64,000 bases of DNA from WTHC01 sp965218725 (GCA_965218725.1 CBDCLO010000002.1:62001-126000), one strand, 5' to 3'; counted from the first letter of the stretch, positions 18,294 through 26,911 are shown. Numbers and translations: made by a program. Notes: generated from the sequence alone by a model not told the origin.

Positions 18294-18367
18294 TGCAGTT
18301 GCCGGGATTTGAACCCGAGTCACGAACTTGGCAAGCTCGAATATTAACCAAACTATACTACAACTGC
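18294..18367 (-). tRNA. tRNA-Gly (GCC)
   Basis: The minus strand folds as a 74-nt tRNA with acceptor GCAGTTG/CAACTGC and discriminator A. The anticodon loop is TTGCCAA (anticodon GCC), and the T loop is TTCAAAT on a five-pair stem with one G-T pair. No intron and no encoded CCA were seen. Confidence 0.95.
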
Positions 18368-18537
18368 CTAATAATACCACAACTTTTTTATAAATCTCTT
18401 AATATATACTATTTCTAATATACGTCATTAATCCAGTAATTGTACAGCTTTTAACAATGAAACAAAAAGTCGATGTACTACTTTTTAAATGAATTGCTAG
18501 TGTAATAAATTAATTACCAATATATGCTTAATACACA

Positions 18538-19032
18538 TCATCTTAGCGAAATAACCTTTATCGATTGTGTTCCAGGTAATTTTACACATGCATTTTTCAT
18601 TGCATTCTTAGCATGATCCAAATTTTCTTTATTAATATACATCTCAAGTATACACTGTCCAGTCCTTACACGTGCGGCAAGTCCTATGGCTTTACCAAAG
18701 GATCTCCTCATTCCTTCTTGTAATCTATCAGCTCCAGCTGCTGCAATCATTTTGTTTTCTCTTAATAATATGTGAGGGAAAATACGTAATCTTGATGCAT
18801 AGCCAACTTCTCCAACAGTCTTCTCTATTGTTTTATTTGCTGCAAGCCGAGCAGCTTCTATTGCAGTATGACGGATTTGTGTATTTTCATTTAATTGTAA
18901 TTGAACACAATAATCATAACTGCCAGCCTTGCCACCATGAAATTTCGCAATTTTTATCTGTGGTTTTCCTTTTATGTATTCTTTTCTAGTATATGGTTGA
19001 CCATTACCACGTCTATAATTAGCACCATGCAT
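18538..19032 (-). CDS. rpl10e: large ribosomal subunit protein uL16 (L10e)
   Basis: The 164-residue protein matches archaeal L10e/uL16: YRRGNGQPYTRKEYIKG at the start, then KFHGGKAGSYDY, and GADRLQEGMRRSFGKA in the centre. It stands alone between tRNA-Gly and the divergent endA gene, with only 51 bases to the endA start. No oddity was seen. Confidence 0.96.
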   Translation of the reverse strand: MHGANYRRGNGQPYTRKEYIKGKPQIKIAKFHGGKAGSYDYCVQLQLNENTQIRHTAIEAARLAANKTIEKTVGEVGYASRLRIFPHILLRENKMIAAAGADRLQEGMRRSFGKAIGLAARVRTGQCILEMYINKENLDHAKNAMKNACVKLPGTQSIKVISLR

Positions 19033-19081
19033 GAATACTATAGTTCTAACATATATTTAATACTGACTTGTACATAAAATA

Positions 19082-19648
19082 TTGTTGGTAGAAATTGATA
19101 ATGTGGAAGGTACTATAATTAAAGATAAAACCATCATAATAAATAATGATATGATATGTAGCCTAAAAAAAAAGGGTTATGGTGAAACAAGTAACGGATT
19201 TTTTTTAAAGTCATTTGAAACATTATATCTGCTATATTATAACAAACTAAAACTTGTTAAAGGAAAAAAAAAGGTAGACTTTAATTCATTTATGGAAACA
19301 TGTGTTAAATATGATGAAAATATTCTAACAAAATTTTTGATCTATCGTGATCTTAGAATAAAAGGTTATGTTGTAAAAGATGGATTTGGATTTGGTTATG
19401 ATTTTAGAGTTTACGAAAAAGGTACATTTGGTGAAAAAGGTTCTAAATATTTAATTTTTGGATTTGATGAAGGTAGACAAGAGAAAGTCTATAAATTACA
19501 AAAAAAAATAGATCAAATAATTCATATGGGAAAAGAGCCAGTAGTGGCTGTGATAGAAAGACGAGGAGAAATAATTTACTATAGAATATCAAAAATAAAT
19601 TTTCTAGAAAATATCAACAGTTTTAATAAACCAGTTTTTTTATCATGA
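19082..19648 (+). CDS. tRNA-splicing endonuclease subunit (EndA family), catalytic His not evident
   Basis: The 188-residue protein has the two-domain EndA build with the conserved GFGFGYDFRVY segment. The tyrosine (Y111) and a lysine before VVAVIE (K151) of the catalytic triad are present. The position where family members usually carry the catalytic histidine (H in an HSKYLV-like segment) reads GSKYLIF here, so glycine 120 replaces it. It may be the structural subunit of a heterotetrameric enzyme. The window has two intron-bearing tRNAs that need this activity. The start is TTG at 19082 or 19085. Confidence 0.82.
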   Translation: MLVEIDNVEGTIIKDKTIIINNDMICSLKKKGYGETSNGFFLKSFETLYLLYYNKLKLVKGKKKVDFNSFMETCVKYDENILTKFLIYRDLRIKGYVVKDGFGFGYDFRVYEKGTFGEKGSKYLIFGFDEGRQEKVYKLQKKIDQIIHMGKEPVVAVIERRGEIIYYRISKINFLENINSFNKPVFLS

Positions 19649-20302
19649 AGTGTCCACTGCCCAATCCATGGTATATTTGAGCAAGTTATTTTTTTCTGCA
19701 TCACTGAAGCTATACATTTTAACGTACTCTATCTTATTATTCCATAACTCATCAAAATCATCCAGTTTATCATTTATCCTAGATTCATCGTTCCATGATG
19801 TAAATACATCTATCGACTCGAAGTTCCTGCTTTGATAATTAAATGTTTCACTTGATGTACCACTGAATGCAACTATATTTCCATAAGCATCCTTAAAAAT
19901 TCCTAGCTTTTCAGCAAATGATCCATCTAGATTCTCAGATTGTGGTATTGCTATCTTTAATTCAAACTTTTTTTCATCAATAATATATTTTAACATATTT
20001 ATTTTGTTATTCTTTATTATACCTTTATTTGTCTGACTGTCACTTTGTTTGGAAAAAAGTTTTGTTAGGATATTTAGATCAGACGATCCAAACTTATTAC
20101 CACTTATCATTCTTATCTTTGCATCTTGTTCAGTGAAATTTTGGAAACTAAATGAAATTGTAATAAGACTTTTTATTGTTACATATTCTATACATCTGTC
20201 GTAGCTTATACAATTACTTAAACAAGGCAAAAAAAATTCTGCTATTAATTCGTTTTTGTCTGATCTATACTGATTTTTTAACATCAAGTCTCGTAAATTC
20301 AA
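19643..20302 (-). CDS. orphan PLD-like (HKD) domain protein, catalytic His replaced
   Basis: The 219-residue protein resembles the phospholipase-D-like domain that normally sits at the N-terminus of large helicases in defence and repair systems: FFLPCLSNCISYDRC near residue 23, AFSGTSSETFN near 145, FESIDVFTSW near 161, and NDKLDDFDELWNN further on. The first HKD motif should read HxK but reads A130-E-K132, so the histidine is lost. No helicase lies nearby. It may be a decayed remnant or a repurposed nucleic-acid-binding domain. The end overlaps endA by 6 bases. Confidence 0.65.
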   Translation of the reverse strand: MNLRDLMLKNQYRSDKNELIAEFFLPCLSNCISYDRCIEYVTIKSLITISFSFQNFTEQDAKIRMISGNKFGSSDLNILTKLFSKQSDSQTNKGIIKNNKINMLKYIIDEKKFELKIAIPQSENLDGSFAEKLGIFKDAYGNIVAFSGTSSETFNYQSRNFESIDVFTSWNDESRINDKLDDFDELWNNKIEYVKMYSFSDAEKNNLLKYTMDWAVDTS

Positions 20303-20371
20303 TAGAATAAATTATGTTTTTTAATATTTAAATGGAGATAAATTATTGTTTATTTTTGTGATATTGTTTAA

Positions 20372-20447
20372 TGCTCCTGCTGGGATTTGAACCCAGGATC
20401 ATTGCCTTGAGAAAGCAATATGCTTAACCTGTCTACACCACAGGAGC
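20372..20447 (-). tRNA. tRNA-Glu (CTC)
   Basis: The minus strand folds as a 76-nt tRNA: acceptor GCTCCTG/CAGGAGC with discriminator A, anticodon stem TTGCT/GGCAA with one G-T pair, loop TTCTCAA (anticodon CTC), and T arm CTGGG-TTCAAAT-CCCAG. No intron was seen. It marks the left border of the accessory-looking stretch at 20.4-25 kb, but no direct repeat of its 3' end was found there. Confidence 0.94.
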
Positions 20448-20605
20448 ATAACAAAAACATATTCAATAATAACACCTTAAAAGAATATCGTTTACATACA
20501 TAGATATTAAAATTAATGAAATTATGAAAAAATCATCTTATTGTATGTCTCTAATCTGTATTGTTGGCTGAAATTCTAATCATAATTTTTACTGTTGTGA
20601 ATATA

Positions 20606-20788
20606 ATGTGAGTTTTTGATAATAAAAACAATGAAAGTATCATTGACATAGATAATAAACTGATAAAAATTAAACATGGAAATATATACGGAACTAGATC
20701 TAATGTGTTAATACATTATGATAACATGAAAATTATTAATGGTGATAACTGGGATCTGCAAATATTTTTATCAAATATAAAAAAATAG
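20606..20788 (+). pseudogene. possible broken small gene (ATG directly followed by in-frame TGA)
   Basis: An open frame of about 59 codons ending at the TAG at 20788 has gene-like composition (IDIDNKLIKIKHGNIYGTR, then NGDNWDLQIFL). The only upstream ATG (20606-20608) is followed at once by TGA, so the frame cannot be read from it. Either a stop mutation broke the gene or it uses an atypical start. No family was recognised. Confidence 0.35.
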
Positions 20789-21374
20789 TTAAAAGATTTT
20801 TGATGTTATATAAAAAATTCCAATTAACGCAATAATATACTCGTCTAAAATTAAATCAGTCCTGTATTATGTTGATCCTTTTTACATTTTTTGGTAGAAA
20901 TACGATGTATTTTTTATTATAGATGTATTAATTGCTATCAACTTATATAGGCTTAGTTCATCTCATACACTAGAATATATATAAAATTTTAAGCAGAATA
21001 AAACTAGTTCTATATTTTCTACAATCAATAGTTGTATGTGAGTGAAGAGATCTATAACATCGTTACTAGGTAGCATGTATAAATCTATCATAGGTTTATC
21101 TAACATAACAAAAAAAATTATAATTACAGAATAATTAAAGAGAGGTATAGGCATTACATAGTAGATCTATTCTTTTATACTTTTATTTAAATTATATGAA
21201 TAGAAATAATCTAATAAAAATAAAAAATACATATAATACAAATCCTGAAATGTTTTATATGCTGAATACTACATTTGATATATAAAGCTATTTAGATAGA
21301 ATTTGACGACACTTAAAAATCATCCAAGTATTGCAAGTGAGTCATTAAATAATTAATTTTGTATTGTGTAGTAA
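20789..21374. other. 586-base stretch without a supported gene
   Basis: The stretch is very AT-rich and holds only short or poorly coding frames, such as a 29-codon plus-strand frame from 21196 and a 63-codon minus-strand frame at 20963-21154 with no family likeness. No repeat, RNA fold or transposon end was recognised. For this compact genome it is an unusually long gap. Confidence 0.5.
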
Positions 21375-21385
21375 CTTTTTATAAC
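21375..21385 (+). promoter_or_regulatory. TATA-like box before the metallothionein-like gene
   Basis: The sequence ctttttataac is centred 26 bases before the ATG at 21406. The distance fits a leaderless archaeal transcript and supports that start over the in-frame ATG at 21388, which would lie too close to the box. Confidence 0.4.
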
Positions 21386-21405
21386 CCATGTTGAGCTTTA
21401 TTGCC

Positions 21406-21555
21406 ATGGTAGATCAAGCATGTGGCTGTGAAGCCGATAGCGGTGATCCAGACTATAAATGTGATTGTGGAATGCAAGGAGCATGTATTTGCAGTGCAGA
21501 TTGTACATGTACTGATCCTGCATGCAGAGAAGCTGTTAAACAACTAAAAAGTTAA
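21406..21555 (+). CDS. 49-residue metallothionein-like Cys-rich protein
   Basis: The frame encodes 49 residues with nine cysteines at 6, 8, 19, 21, 27, 29, 33, 35 and 40, four of the pairs as CxC. The rest is acidic and small, ending in a basic helix (REAVKQLKS). This pattern suggests a soluble metal-binding peptide for Cu, Zn or Cd, or a metal chaperone. It matches no metallothionein family closely enough to name. The ATG at 21388 would add six residues. The gene converges on another small Cys-bearing gene 26 bases away. Confidence 0.75.
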   Translation: MVDQACGCEADSGDPDYKCDCGMQGACICSADCTCTDPACREAVKQLKS

Positions 21556-21580
21556 ATTTCCCTTTATTTTTTAGTTATTT

Positions 21581-21739
21581 TTATACATCAATTCTCCATG
21601 ATTTCACCAAATCTTTTTGTAATTTATCAGATTGCTTCTCGTTTAATGTTTCGCCACAATTTTTGTGTGTCGGAACTACAATCATTTTATCAAGCTTAAA
21701 TTCCACTTCATACAAATGAACCATTGAGCAATTACACAT
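21581..21739 (-). CDS. 52-residue small protein with N-terminal CxC
   Basis: The minus strand encodes 52 residues beginning MCNCSMVHLYEVEF and ending VKSWRIDV, with cysteines at 2, 4 and 28. The clean ATG, mixed charged composition and convergent position facing the metallothionein-like gene suggest a real gene. No family was recognised. The TATA-like aaaatataaaaag lies just upstream on the other side, and strand assignment of that box is unclear. Confidence 0.55.
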   Translation of the reverse strand: MCNCSMVHLYEVEFKLDKMIVVPTHKNCGETLNEKQSDKLQKDLVKSWRIDV

Positions 21740-21812
21740 ACTTACAAAATATAAAAAGCTCTATATCTTTCTATTTGAAACATTTAACTAGGAATGTAAA
21801 TATATAGATCAC

Positions 21813-23261
21813 ATGAAATCATGCATTGCTATTATAACACTGCTGATAATGTCTTCTTCTTTTGCATTTAATGCATACGCACAGTATGGTGGTGGTGTTT
21901 CAACTAATGGAACTTGGTATTCTGGTGAAGGACTTAAAAAAGGTGACTATTTTCATTATTCAATATGTTATTTTGAACATAAAAATTGTAGTCCATATGA
22001 GATGAAGTTTTGGGTACAAGGTGATGTAATAGACAACACTGAAATAAAATGGAGTTTTGACGTAGTTATTATTGATGGCAATAAAATTATTAGAGGTGAT
22101 ATGGAGGTAGGTAAAATTGCACCAGAACCAACTGGTGGAAGTAATAATTTATCAGTTTACAGAGATGCGTATAAGTCAACACTAGTTTGGTTGTCTGCAT
22201 ATGCAACTGCACCTACAGGTGATATATTAGGTAAAGGACCAAAGAGTTTTTCCCAGCCATCTTGGGGAAAAATAGCATCTATTGGAGGAGATCAGATAGT
22301 ACCTACAGAATCACAAACAGTCTTAGTACCTGCAGGTGAGTTTGATAGTGTACTTATAACTTGGAAAAGTGGTTTGATAAATAAAATATGGGTTGTAGAC
22401 GATTTCCCTTTTCCAATAAAAGCTGATGCATTTGTACAAGTATCACAGGGCATACCTCCACAGCTATATAAATTTGAACTATTAGACTACAGAGAATATG
22501 TGGATTCTAATCCATTTGTGGATATTGTCTCAACAAATAATGAAAAATTAAATGATAATTGTCCTGAGAACTATGATTTTGTAAAAAATAGAAAAAATAC
22601 TAATACATTTACAATGATTGTTGAATACAAGTATGGACCAAAAAATCCAATTACTGGATGTGATATTGAATGGTTTATTAATTTTAAAAGATTAGTTTAT
22701 GAAAGTGAACATGAATCTGAAGTTCACTTTGATATACTTACAGTAGATCCTAATTCAGAAAAACTTACTGTTATAAGATCTGTAGCACAAGAGGAAGGTA
22801 GACAAAAACTTTTTACTACATTAGGACAGGATCATAGATTTACTACAGTGAATGAAGGTCCTGGGAAAACTAAGTATGCAATAATGGTGTACGGTACAGG
22901 TCCAGAACCAATTGTGCCTTCTCCAGATGAATTGGGATGGGTATTGATTGATATTGATATTCTAAAGATGGAAGAACTAACTATAAAATCACCCATAATT
23001 CCACAATGGATAAAAAATAATGCTGGATGGTGGTCTGAAGGTAAAATCAATGATGATGATTTTATATCAGGAATTGAGTTTCTGGTAAAAGAGAATATAA
23101 TAAATATACCAGATACAAATACAAACAAAACAACTACTAATATTTCAATTCCACAATGGATAAAAAATAATGCTGGATGGTGGTCTGAAGGTAAAATCAA
23201 TGATGATGATTTCATATCAGGAATTCAGTATTTGATAAAAAACAACATGATCAAAATTTAG
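21813..23261 (+). CDS. secreted protein with two C-terminal 'IPxWIKNNAGWW' modules
   Basis: This 482-residue protein has a signal peptide (residues 1-24, ending NAYA-Q). Residues 30-370 form a globular outside domain of unknown fold, including PAGEFDSVLITWKSG. The C-terminus has two near-identical modules of about 38 residues (about 396-433 and 446-482), each starting IPQWIKNNAGWWSEGKIND. The same type of module ends PstS in this window. Such modules recur in thaumarchaeal exported proteins and may bind the S-layer or a glycan, which is inference. It is a single gene. Confidence 0.85.
   Translation: MKSCIAIITLLIMSSSFAFNAYAQYGGGVSTNGTWYSGEGLKKGDYFHYSICYFEHKNCSPYEMKFWVQGDVIDNTEIKWSFDVVIIDGNKIIRGDMEVGKIAPEPTGGSNNLSVYRDAYKSTLVWLSAYATAPTGDILGKGPKSFSQPSWGKIASIGGDQIVPTESQTVLVPAGEFDSVLITWKSGLINKIWVVDDFPFPIKADAFVQVSQGIPPQLYKFELLDYREYVDSNPFVDIVSTNNEKLNDNCPENYDFVKNRKNTNTFTMIVEYKYGPKNPITGCDIEWFINFKRLVYESEHESEVHFDILTVDPNSEKLTVIRSVAQEEGRQKLFTTLGQDHRFTTVNEGPGKTKYAIMVYGTGPEPIVPSPDELGWVLIDIDILKMEELTIKSPIIPQWIKNNAGWWSEGKINDDDFISGIEFLVKENIINIPDTNTNKTTTNISIPQWIKNNAGWWSEGKINDDDFISGIQYLIKNNMIKI
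22997..23225 (+). repeat. two near-identical 79-base in-frame direct repeats
   Basis: Copies at 22997-23075 and 23147-23225 differ at a single base (T at 23063, C at 23213). They are 150 bases (50 codons) apart and encode the conserved part of the two C-terminal modules. The near-identity at DNA level, including synonymous sites, indicates recent duplication or gene conversion. Confidence 0.95.
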
Positions 23262-23524
23262 CTCGTATTAATTAGCATTTGAGTAATGATAAAATCAACC
23301 ACAAAACCAACATAAAGTAAACTTGATTCACTACAAGTACAACTTATGCATGTTTAGACGGATGTAGTATACATCATAAAATTATATTTATACATAACAT
23401 CTGATCATGAACAAAAAATCAACAATGTTACTATCTTACTATATAACAAGATTTTTTATAGATTACATTATATTAAAACAACATTACCACTAAATTTAGG
23501 AATTAATTGATACACAATCAATGA

Positions 23525-24004
23525 TCAACAATGATTTACCTTATAATTATATGCATTAACAAACAACCAGTCTGAGAATTTTAATATATCATATGTAAGT
23601 TTACACCACAAATGAAGTGAATGTGGTAAAATATCTATCCTTCCATCACTGACAAATACTTTCAATCCTTCCTTCCCTTCATACATATATGCATCTTTAA
23701 CTTTAGCATTTAATAGTTTAGTCGCATGTGATTTTATTATACTACTGTCTATTGAAAATTTTTTTTTTGTTTTGTCTATTATAATACTAATATTTTGTGT
23801 TCCATAAGAATCAAGCCGATATATCATTTCTTTACTTGGAAAGTTAAGCAATATCGAAATATTGTAGTTCTTACCAACATATGTACACATCGCATTGATA
23901 TTTGAGTATGCAATAGCTGGACTATCTTGTAACATATATTTAATCAGATTTGTATTATTTTTAAGTTTTATTTGCAATTCCTGTATTATAGTTATAAATG
24001 TCAT
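23525..24004 (-). CDS. hypothetical protein, 159 residues
   Basis: This protein was not recognised. It is a mixed alpha/beta sequence with no signal peptide or membrane helix. The C-terminal half contains MYEGKEGLKVFVSDGRIDILPHS. The start is an ATG at 24004; divergent from it, 62 bases away, is another unrecognised gene. The base composition equals the surroundings. A 263-base gap without a recognisable feature separates it from the secreted repeat protein. Confidence 0.6.
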   Translation of the reverse strand: MTFITIIQELQIKLKNNTNLIKYMLQDSPAIAYSNINAMCTYVGKNYNISILLNFPSKEMIYRLDSYGTQNISIIIDKTKKKFSIDSSIIKSHATKLLNAKVKDAYMYEGKEGLKVFVSDGRIDILPHSLHLWCKLTYDILKFSDWLFVNAYNYKVNHC

Positions 24005-24066
24005 TTTATTATTAATTATAAAACAATATAAAACATTAATTTAATACTATTTAGTAATATCAATAG

Positions 24067-24690
24067 TTGAATGAGTTTTGTATAAGTAATAATTCCGAGA
24101 GGGCTAGTGTAGATAACTATAAATCTATATGCACCGAATTCATAGAAGATATATCTAAAGATTATATAAGTTGGATAGATCGTTATAAATTACCTTTGAT
24201 AGAAGATAAAAAAAGACGTTCTCAAATAATTGGTATAATAACAAAAACTAACAAATGGATAAAATATGCAGCAAATACAATACAAAGCATTGATATTATT
24301 ATGAATGATGGAATTCAAAAAATGGCTGAAGCTACTGCAGGAAAACCATTTCAGGTTGGGGTTTTTGTTAACAAACAATCAGAGTATACAACAGCAAAAC
24401 CAGGAATCATAAATATTAATATTAAATCTGTAGGTAGAAAAAATAGAAAAACTAGACTTGGTTTTCATCAAAAAAATAGCTATTTTAGATTAGAAACTAC
24501 CAGTAATGCATTCTTTAATGAAACAAGTATACCATCAGTTGATTTTGATTTCATGAATATTGATCTAAAACTTAATGCAGCACAATGCACCATTTCTGAT
24601 ATTATATCATTTACTGTAATTATAGTAGAAGTTGATAATGGCATAGAAATAGATAAACGTGGTGTTAGTACAATTCTTAGGATAACGTGA
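24067..24690 (+). CDS. hypothetical protein, 207 residues
   Basis: This protein was not recognised. The N-terminal 95 residues look helical (TKTNKWIKYAANTIQSIDII) and the rest is likely beta-rich (KPGIININIKSVG, SFTVIIVEVDNG). There is no signal peptide. A TTG at 24067 is the earliest start; the nearby ATG at 24071 is out of frame. Its end overlaps the convergent split-barrel gene by 14 bases. The real start may be further in. Confidence 0.55.
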   Translation: MNEFCISNNSERASVDNYKSICTEFIEDISKDYISWIDRYKLPLIEDKKRRSQIIGIITKTNKWIKYAANTIQSIDIIMNDGIQKMAEATAGKPFQVGVFVNKQSEYTTAKPGIININIKSVGRKNRKTRLGFHQKNSYFRLETTSNAFFNETSIPSVDFDFMNIDLKLNAAQCTISDIISFTVIIVEVDNGIEIDKRGVSTILRIT

Positions 24691-24997
24691 TTTCTATAAC
24701 TACTCTACGATCAGTGGATCTAGATCCATGATATTTTATACTTGAAATAGTTTGTATCAGAATCTCATCTTTTATCATGGATGCTTTTCCATAATATGAT
24801 TTATTGTTGTACTTTACAATTACATTTGGGTGTATTAACGTATTTTTTAACCAATCACTGTTTATATTATGCCTAGAAAAATATATTTTGTTATTATATT
24901 GTACTGCACGAAGTAGTACTATATGCATTTTTCCGGTTTTTCTACCTTTTGTAATTAATCTTGCAATAAAATTAGTGTTATTGCAGTACATGACCAC
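24677..24997 (-). CDS. split-barrel flavin/F420-binding family protein (DDN/DUF385-like)
   Basis: The 106-residue protein resembles deazaflavin-dependent nitroreductases of the pyridoxamine-oxidase-like fold: TKGRKTGKMHIVLLRAVQ near residue 16, YFSRHNINSDWLKN in the middle, and VKYNNKSYYGKA after it. It is shorter than the usual 130-150 residues, so it may be a compact member. The cofactor could be F420 or FMN, and the substrate is unknown. It overlaps the upstream-facing hypothetical gene tail-to-tail by 14 bases. Confidence 0.7.
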   Translation of the reverse strand: MVMYCNNTNFIARLITKGRKTGKMHIVLLRAVQYNNKIYFSRHNINSDWLKNTLIHPNVIVKYNNKSYYGKASMIKDEILIQTISSIKYHGSRSTDRRVVIEITLS

Positions 24998-25100
24998 TGT
25001 ACATATAATTCATTTTATATGGTTTTTATTATAGTTTAGAGATTAAAATTTTGTGGTAATCTATATTTAAAACATAATCATATTAAACAGTGATTTCATT

Positions 25101-26099
25101 ATGTATGCAATAGAAATATCATCATTAACAAAAAAATTTGGTAGTTATATTGCTATAGATAATATTTCACTTAAAATTATCCCGAATGAAATTTTTGGAT
25201 TTTTGGGGCCCAACGGTGCTGGAAAAAGTACTACCATGATGATCCTTTCTACACTTCTGAAACCAACATCTGGTAAAGCATTTGTTAATGGTTTTGACAT
25301 AGTTAAACAGGCAAAAAAAGTAAGAGAAAGTATAGGTTATGTACAACAAGATATTACGGTAGATGAGTATCTTACTGGACGAGAAAATTTATTCCTGCAA
25401 GCACAGCTAAATCACATCCCAAAAAATCTTATTAATAATAGAATAGATGATATGTTAAGTCTTGTAGAACTTGCTAATAAACAAAGTGATCTTGTTACAA
25501 CTTATTCTGGTGGGATGCGAAAAAGACTTGATATTGCATGTGGTCTATTACACAAACCACAAGTACTATTTTTGGATGAACCAACTGTTGGTCTGGATAC
25601 ACAAACTAGACATAAGATCTGGGAATACATTAAAAAAATATGTAAAGAATTTGAAATAACAGTTTTTATATCTACACATTATATGGAAGAAGCTGATAAA
25701 CTATGTAACAGAATTGGAATAATTGATAATGGAAAAATTAAAATTGTTGATTCTCCTAGTATACTAAAAAACAATTTAGGAAACGAAATAATTACAATCA
25801 CAATAGATGAAAAAAAAAAAAAATTAAAGTTAAAATTGGAAATAAGTAGAATTGAATTTGTAAAAAATGTTGTTTTTCAGAACAATCTAATAATTATATT
25901 CTCATCTAATAGTTCCAAAGTAATTCCTGTAATATTTAATTTATCATACAAACTAGGAATAAAGATTAATTCTATTTTGCTTTCACAATCTACACTTGAT
26001 GATATATTCATAAAATATACTGGAAGATATCCTAGTAATAAAAATAATAGATATAATATGAAAAAACAATATAAAAAGATGAGTACACTTAGATCATGA
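25101..26099 (+). CDS. ABC-2 type exporter, ATP-binding protein
   Basis: The 332-residue ATPase is of the DrrA/NodI/CcmA type. It has Walker A GPNGAGKS at 36-43, signature YSGGMRKRLDIA, Walker B VLFLDEPTVGLD and the switch histidine in ISTHYMEEADKLC. The C-terminal 110 residues form the extra domain common to this subfamily. It overlaps the permease gene by 4 bases (ATGA), so the pair forms one exporter. The substrate is unknown; drugs, lipids or polysaccharides are options. Confidence 0.93.
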   Translation: MYAIEISSLTKKFGSYIAIDNISLKIIPNEIFGFLGPNGAGKSTTMMILSTLLKPTSGKAFVNGFDIVKQAKKVRESIGYVQQDITVDEYLTGRENLFLQAQLNHIPKNLINNRIDDMLSLVELANKQSDLVTTYSGGMRKRLDIACGLLHKPQVLFLDEPTVGLDTQTRHKIWEYIKKICKEFEITVFISTHYMEEADKLCNRIGIIDNGKIKIVDSPSILKNNLGNEIITITIDEKKKKLKLKLEISRIEFVKNVVFQNNLIIIFSSNSSKVIPVIFNLSYKLGIKINSILLSQSTLDDIFIKYTGRYPSNKNNRYNMKKQYKKMSTLRS

Positions 26100-26872
26100 T
26101 AATCATATCAGATATTTATTATGTAATGTGGAGAGAAATGAAGAGATACAGTAAATCAAGAATTGGTATCTTGATAAGACTAGTTCAACCCATCATCTGG
26201 ATCATAGTGGTGGGTAATACTTTTGCACAGACACAACCTCTGATAGAATCTATAGGGTTCACAGGAAAATATATAGAATTTATTACACCTGGAATAATAG
26301 TTCTTACTGCTATATTTACAAGCATATTTGGTGGTATTAATACATTATGGGACAGACGATATGGATTCATAAACAAAGTATTAACATTACCAATAGCACG
26401 TTCATCAATAGTACTAGGAAAAATGATTGCAATATCATTAATAGCTACACTACAGGCATGTCTAATCTTAGGAATTTCATTCATTATTGGAGTGAACATT
26501 ACGAATGCTGTTAATGTATTATTTATAGTTCCAATAATAATCCTATTCTCTCTTGGCTTTTCTGGAATTTCTATAATAGTAGCTACTACTACAAGATCGC
26601 AGGAAGCATTTTGGGGCATAATTAATTTCCTTGGCATGCCATTATTTGTATTAAGCCCCGCATTATTTCCATTGGCATTACTTCCTGATTGGCTTGCTTT
26701 TATCGCACAATTTAATCCAGTAACTTATGCAATACTTTTAATTCGTAACACCATGTCATCTAATGAAAATATGCATATTGAGGTTAGTTTAGCAATAATG
26801 ATAGTTTTTGTAATATTAATTACTATGTTAGCAAGTTTTGTATTTACACGTGATATACAAAAACCATTTTGA
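26096..26872 (+). CDS. ABC-2 type exporter, permease
   Basis: The 258-residue membrane protein has six predicted helices and the ABC-2 features TPGIIVLTAIF near residue 60 and the FNPVTYAILLIRN segment near the C-terminus. It partners the ATPase encoded just upstream with a 4-base overlap. The following gene, pstS, has its own TATA-like box, so the exporter pair is probably a separate unit. Confidence 0.93.
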   Translation: MIIISDIYYVMWREMKRYSKSRIGILIRLVQPIIWIIVVGNTFAQTQPLIESIGFTGKYIEFITPGIIVLTAIFTSIFGGINTLWDRRYGFINKVLTLPIARSSIVLGKMIAISLIATLQACLILGISFIIGVNITNAVNVLFIVPIIILFSLGFSGISIIVATTTRSQEAFWGIINFLGMPLFVLSPALFPLALLPDWLAFIAQFNPVTYAILLIRNTMSSNENMHIEVSLAIMIVFVILITMLASFVFTRDIQKPF

Positions 26873-26911
26873 TGTATTGTTTATATGAATCACTATAGTT
26901 AATATAGTTAT

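Noticed and set aside
20963..21154. A 63-codon minus-strand frame in the empty stretch
   Set aside because: It is hydrophobic and has no family likeness, promoter or neighbours on that strand. Chance frames of this length are common in AT-rich DNA.
21196..21285. A 29-codon plus-strand frame (MNRNNLIKIKN...) with a T/A-rich box upstream
   Set aside because: It is too short and low in complexity (Asn, Lys, Ile) to call without conservation data.
22832..23215. A 127-codon minus-strand frame across the end of the repeat protein gene
   Set aside because: It is antisense to the duplicated modules and consists of their reverse reading; the plus-strand protein has a signal peptide and clear modules, so the minus frame is a shadow.
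22997..23225. Repeats considered as a CRISPR-like or mobile repeat
   Set aside because: There are only two copies, in frame and coding for a protein module, with no spacer regularity.
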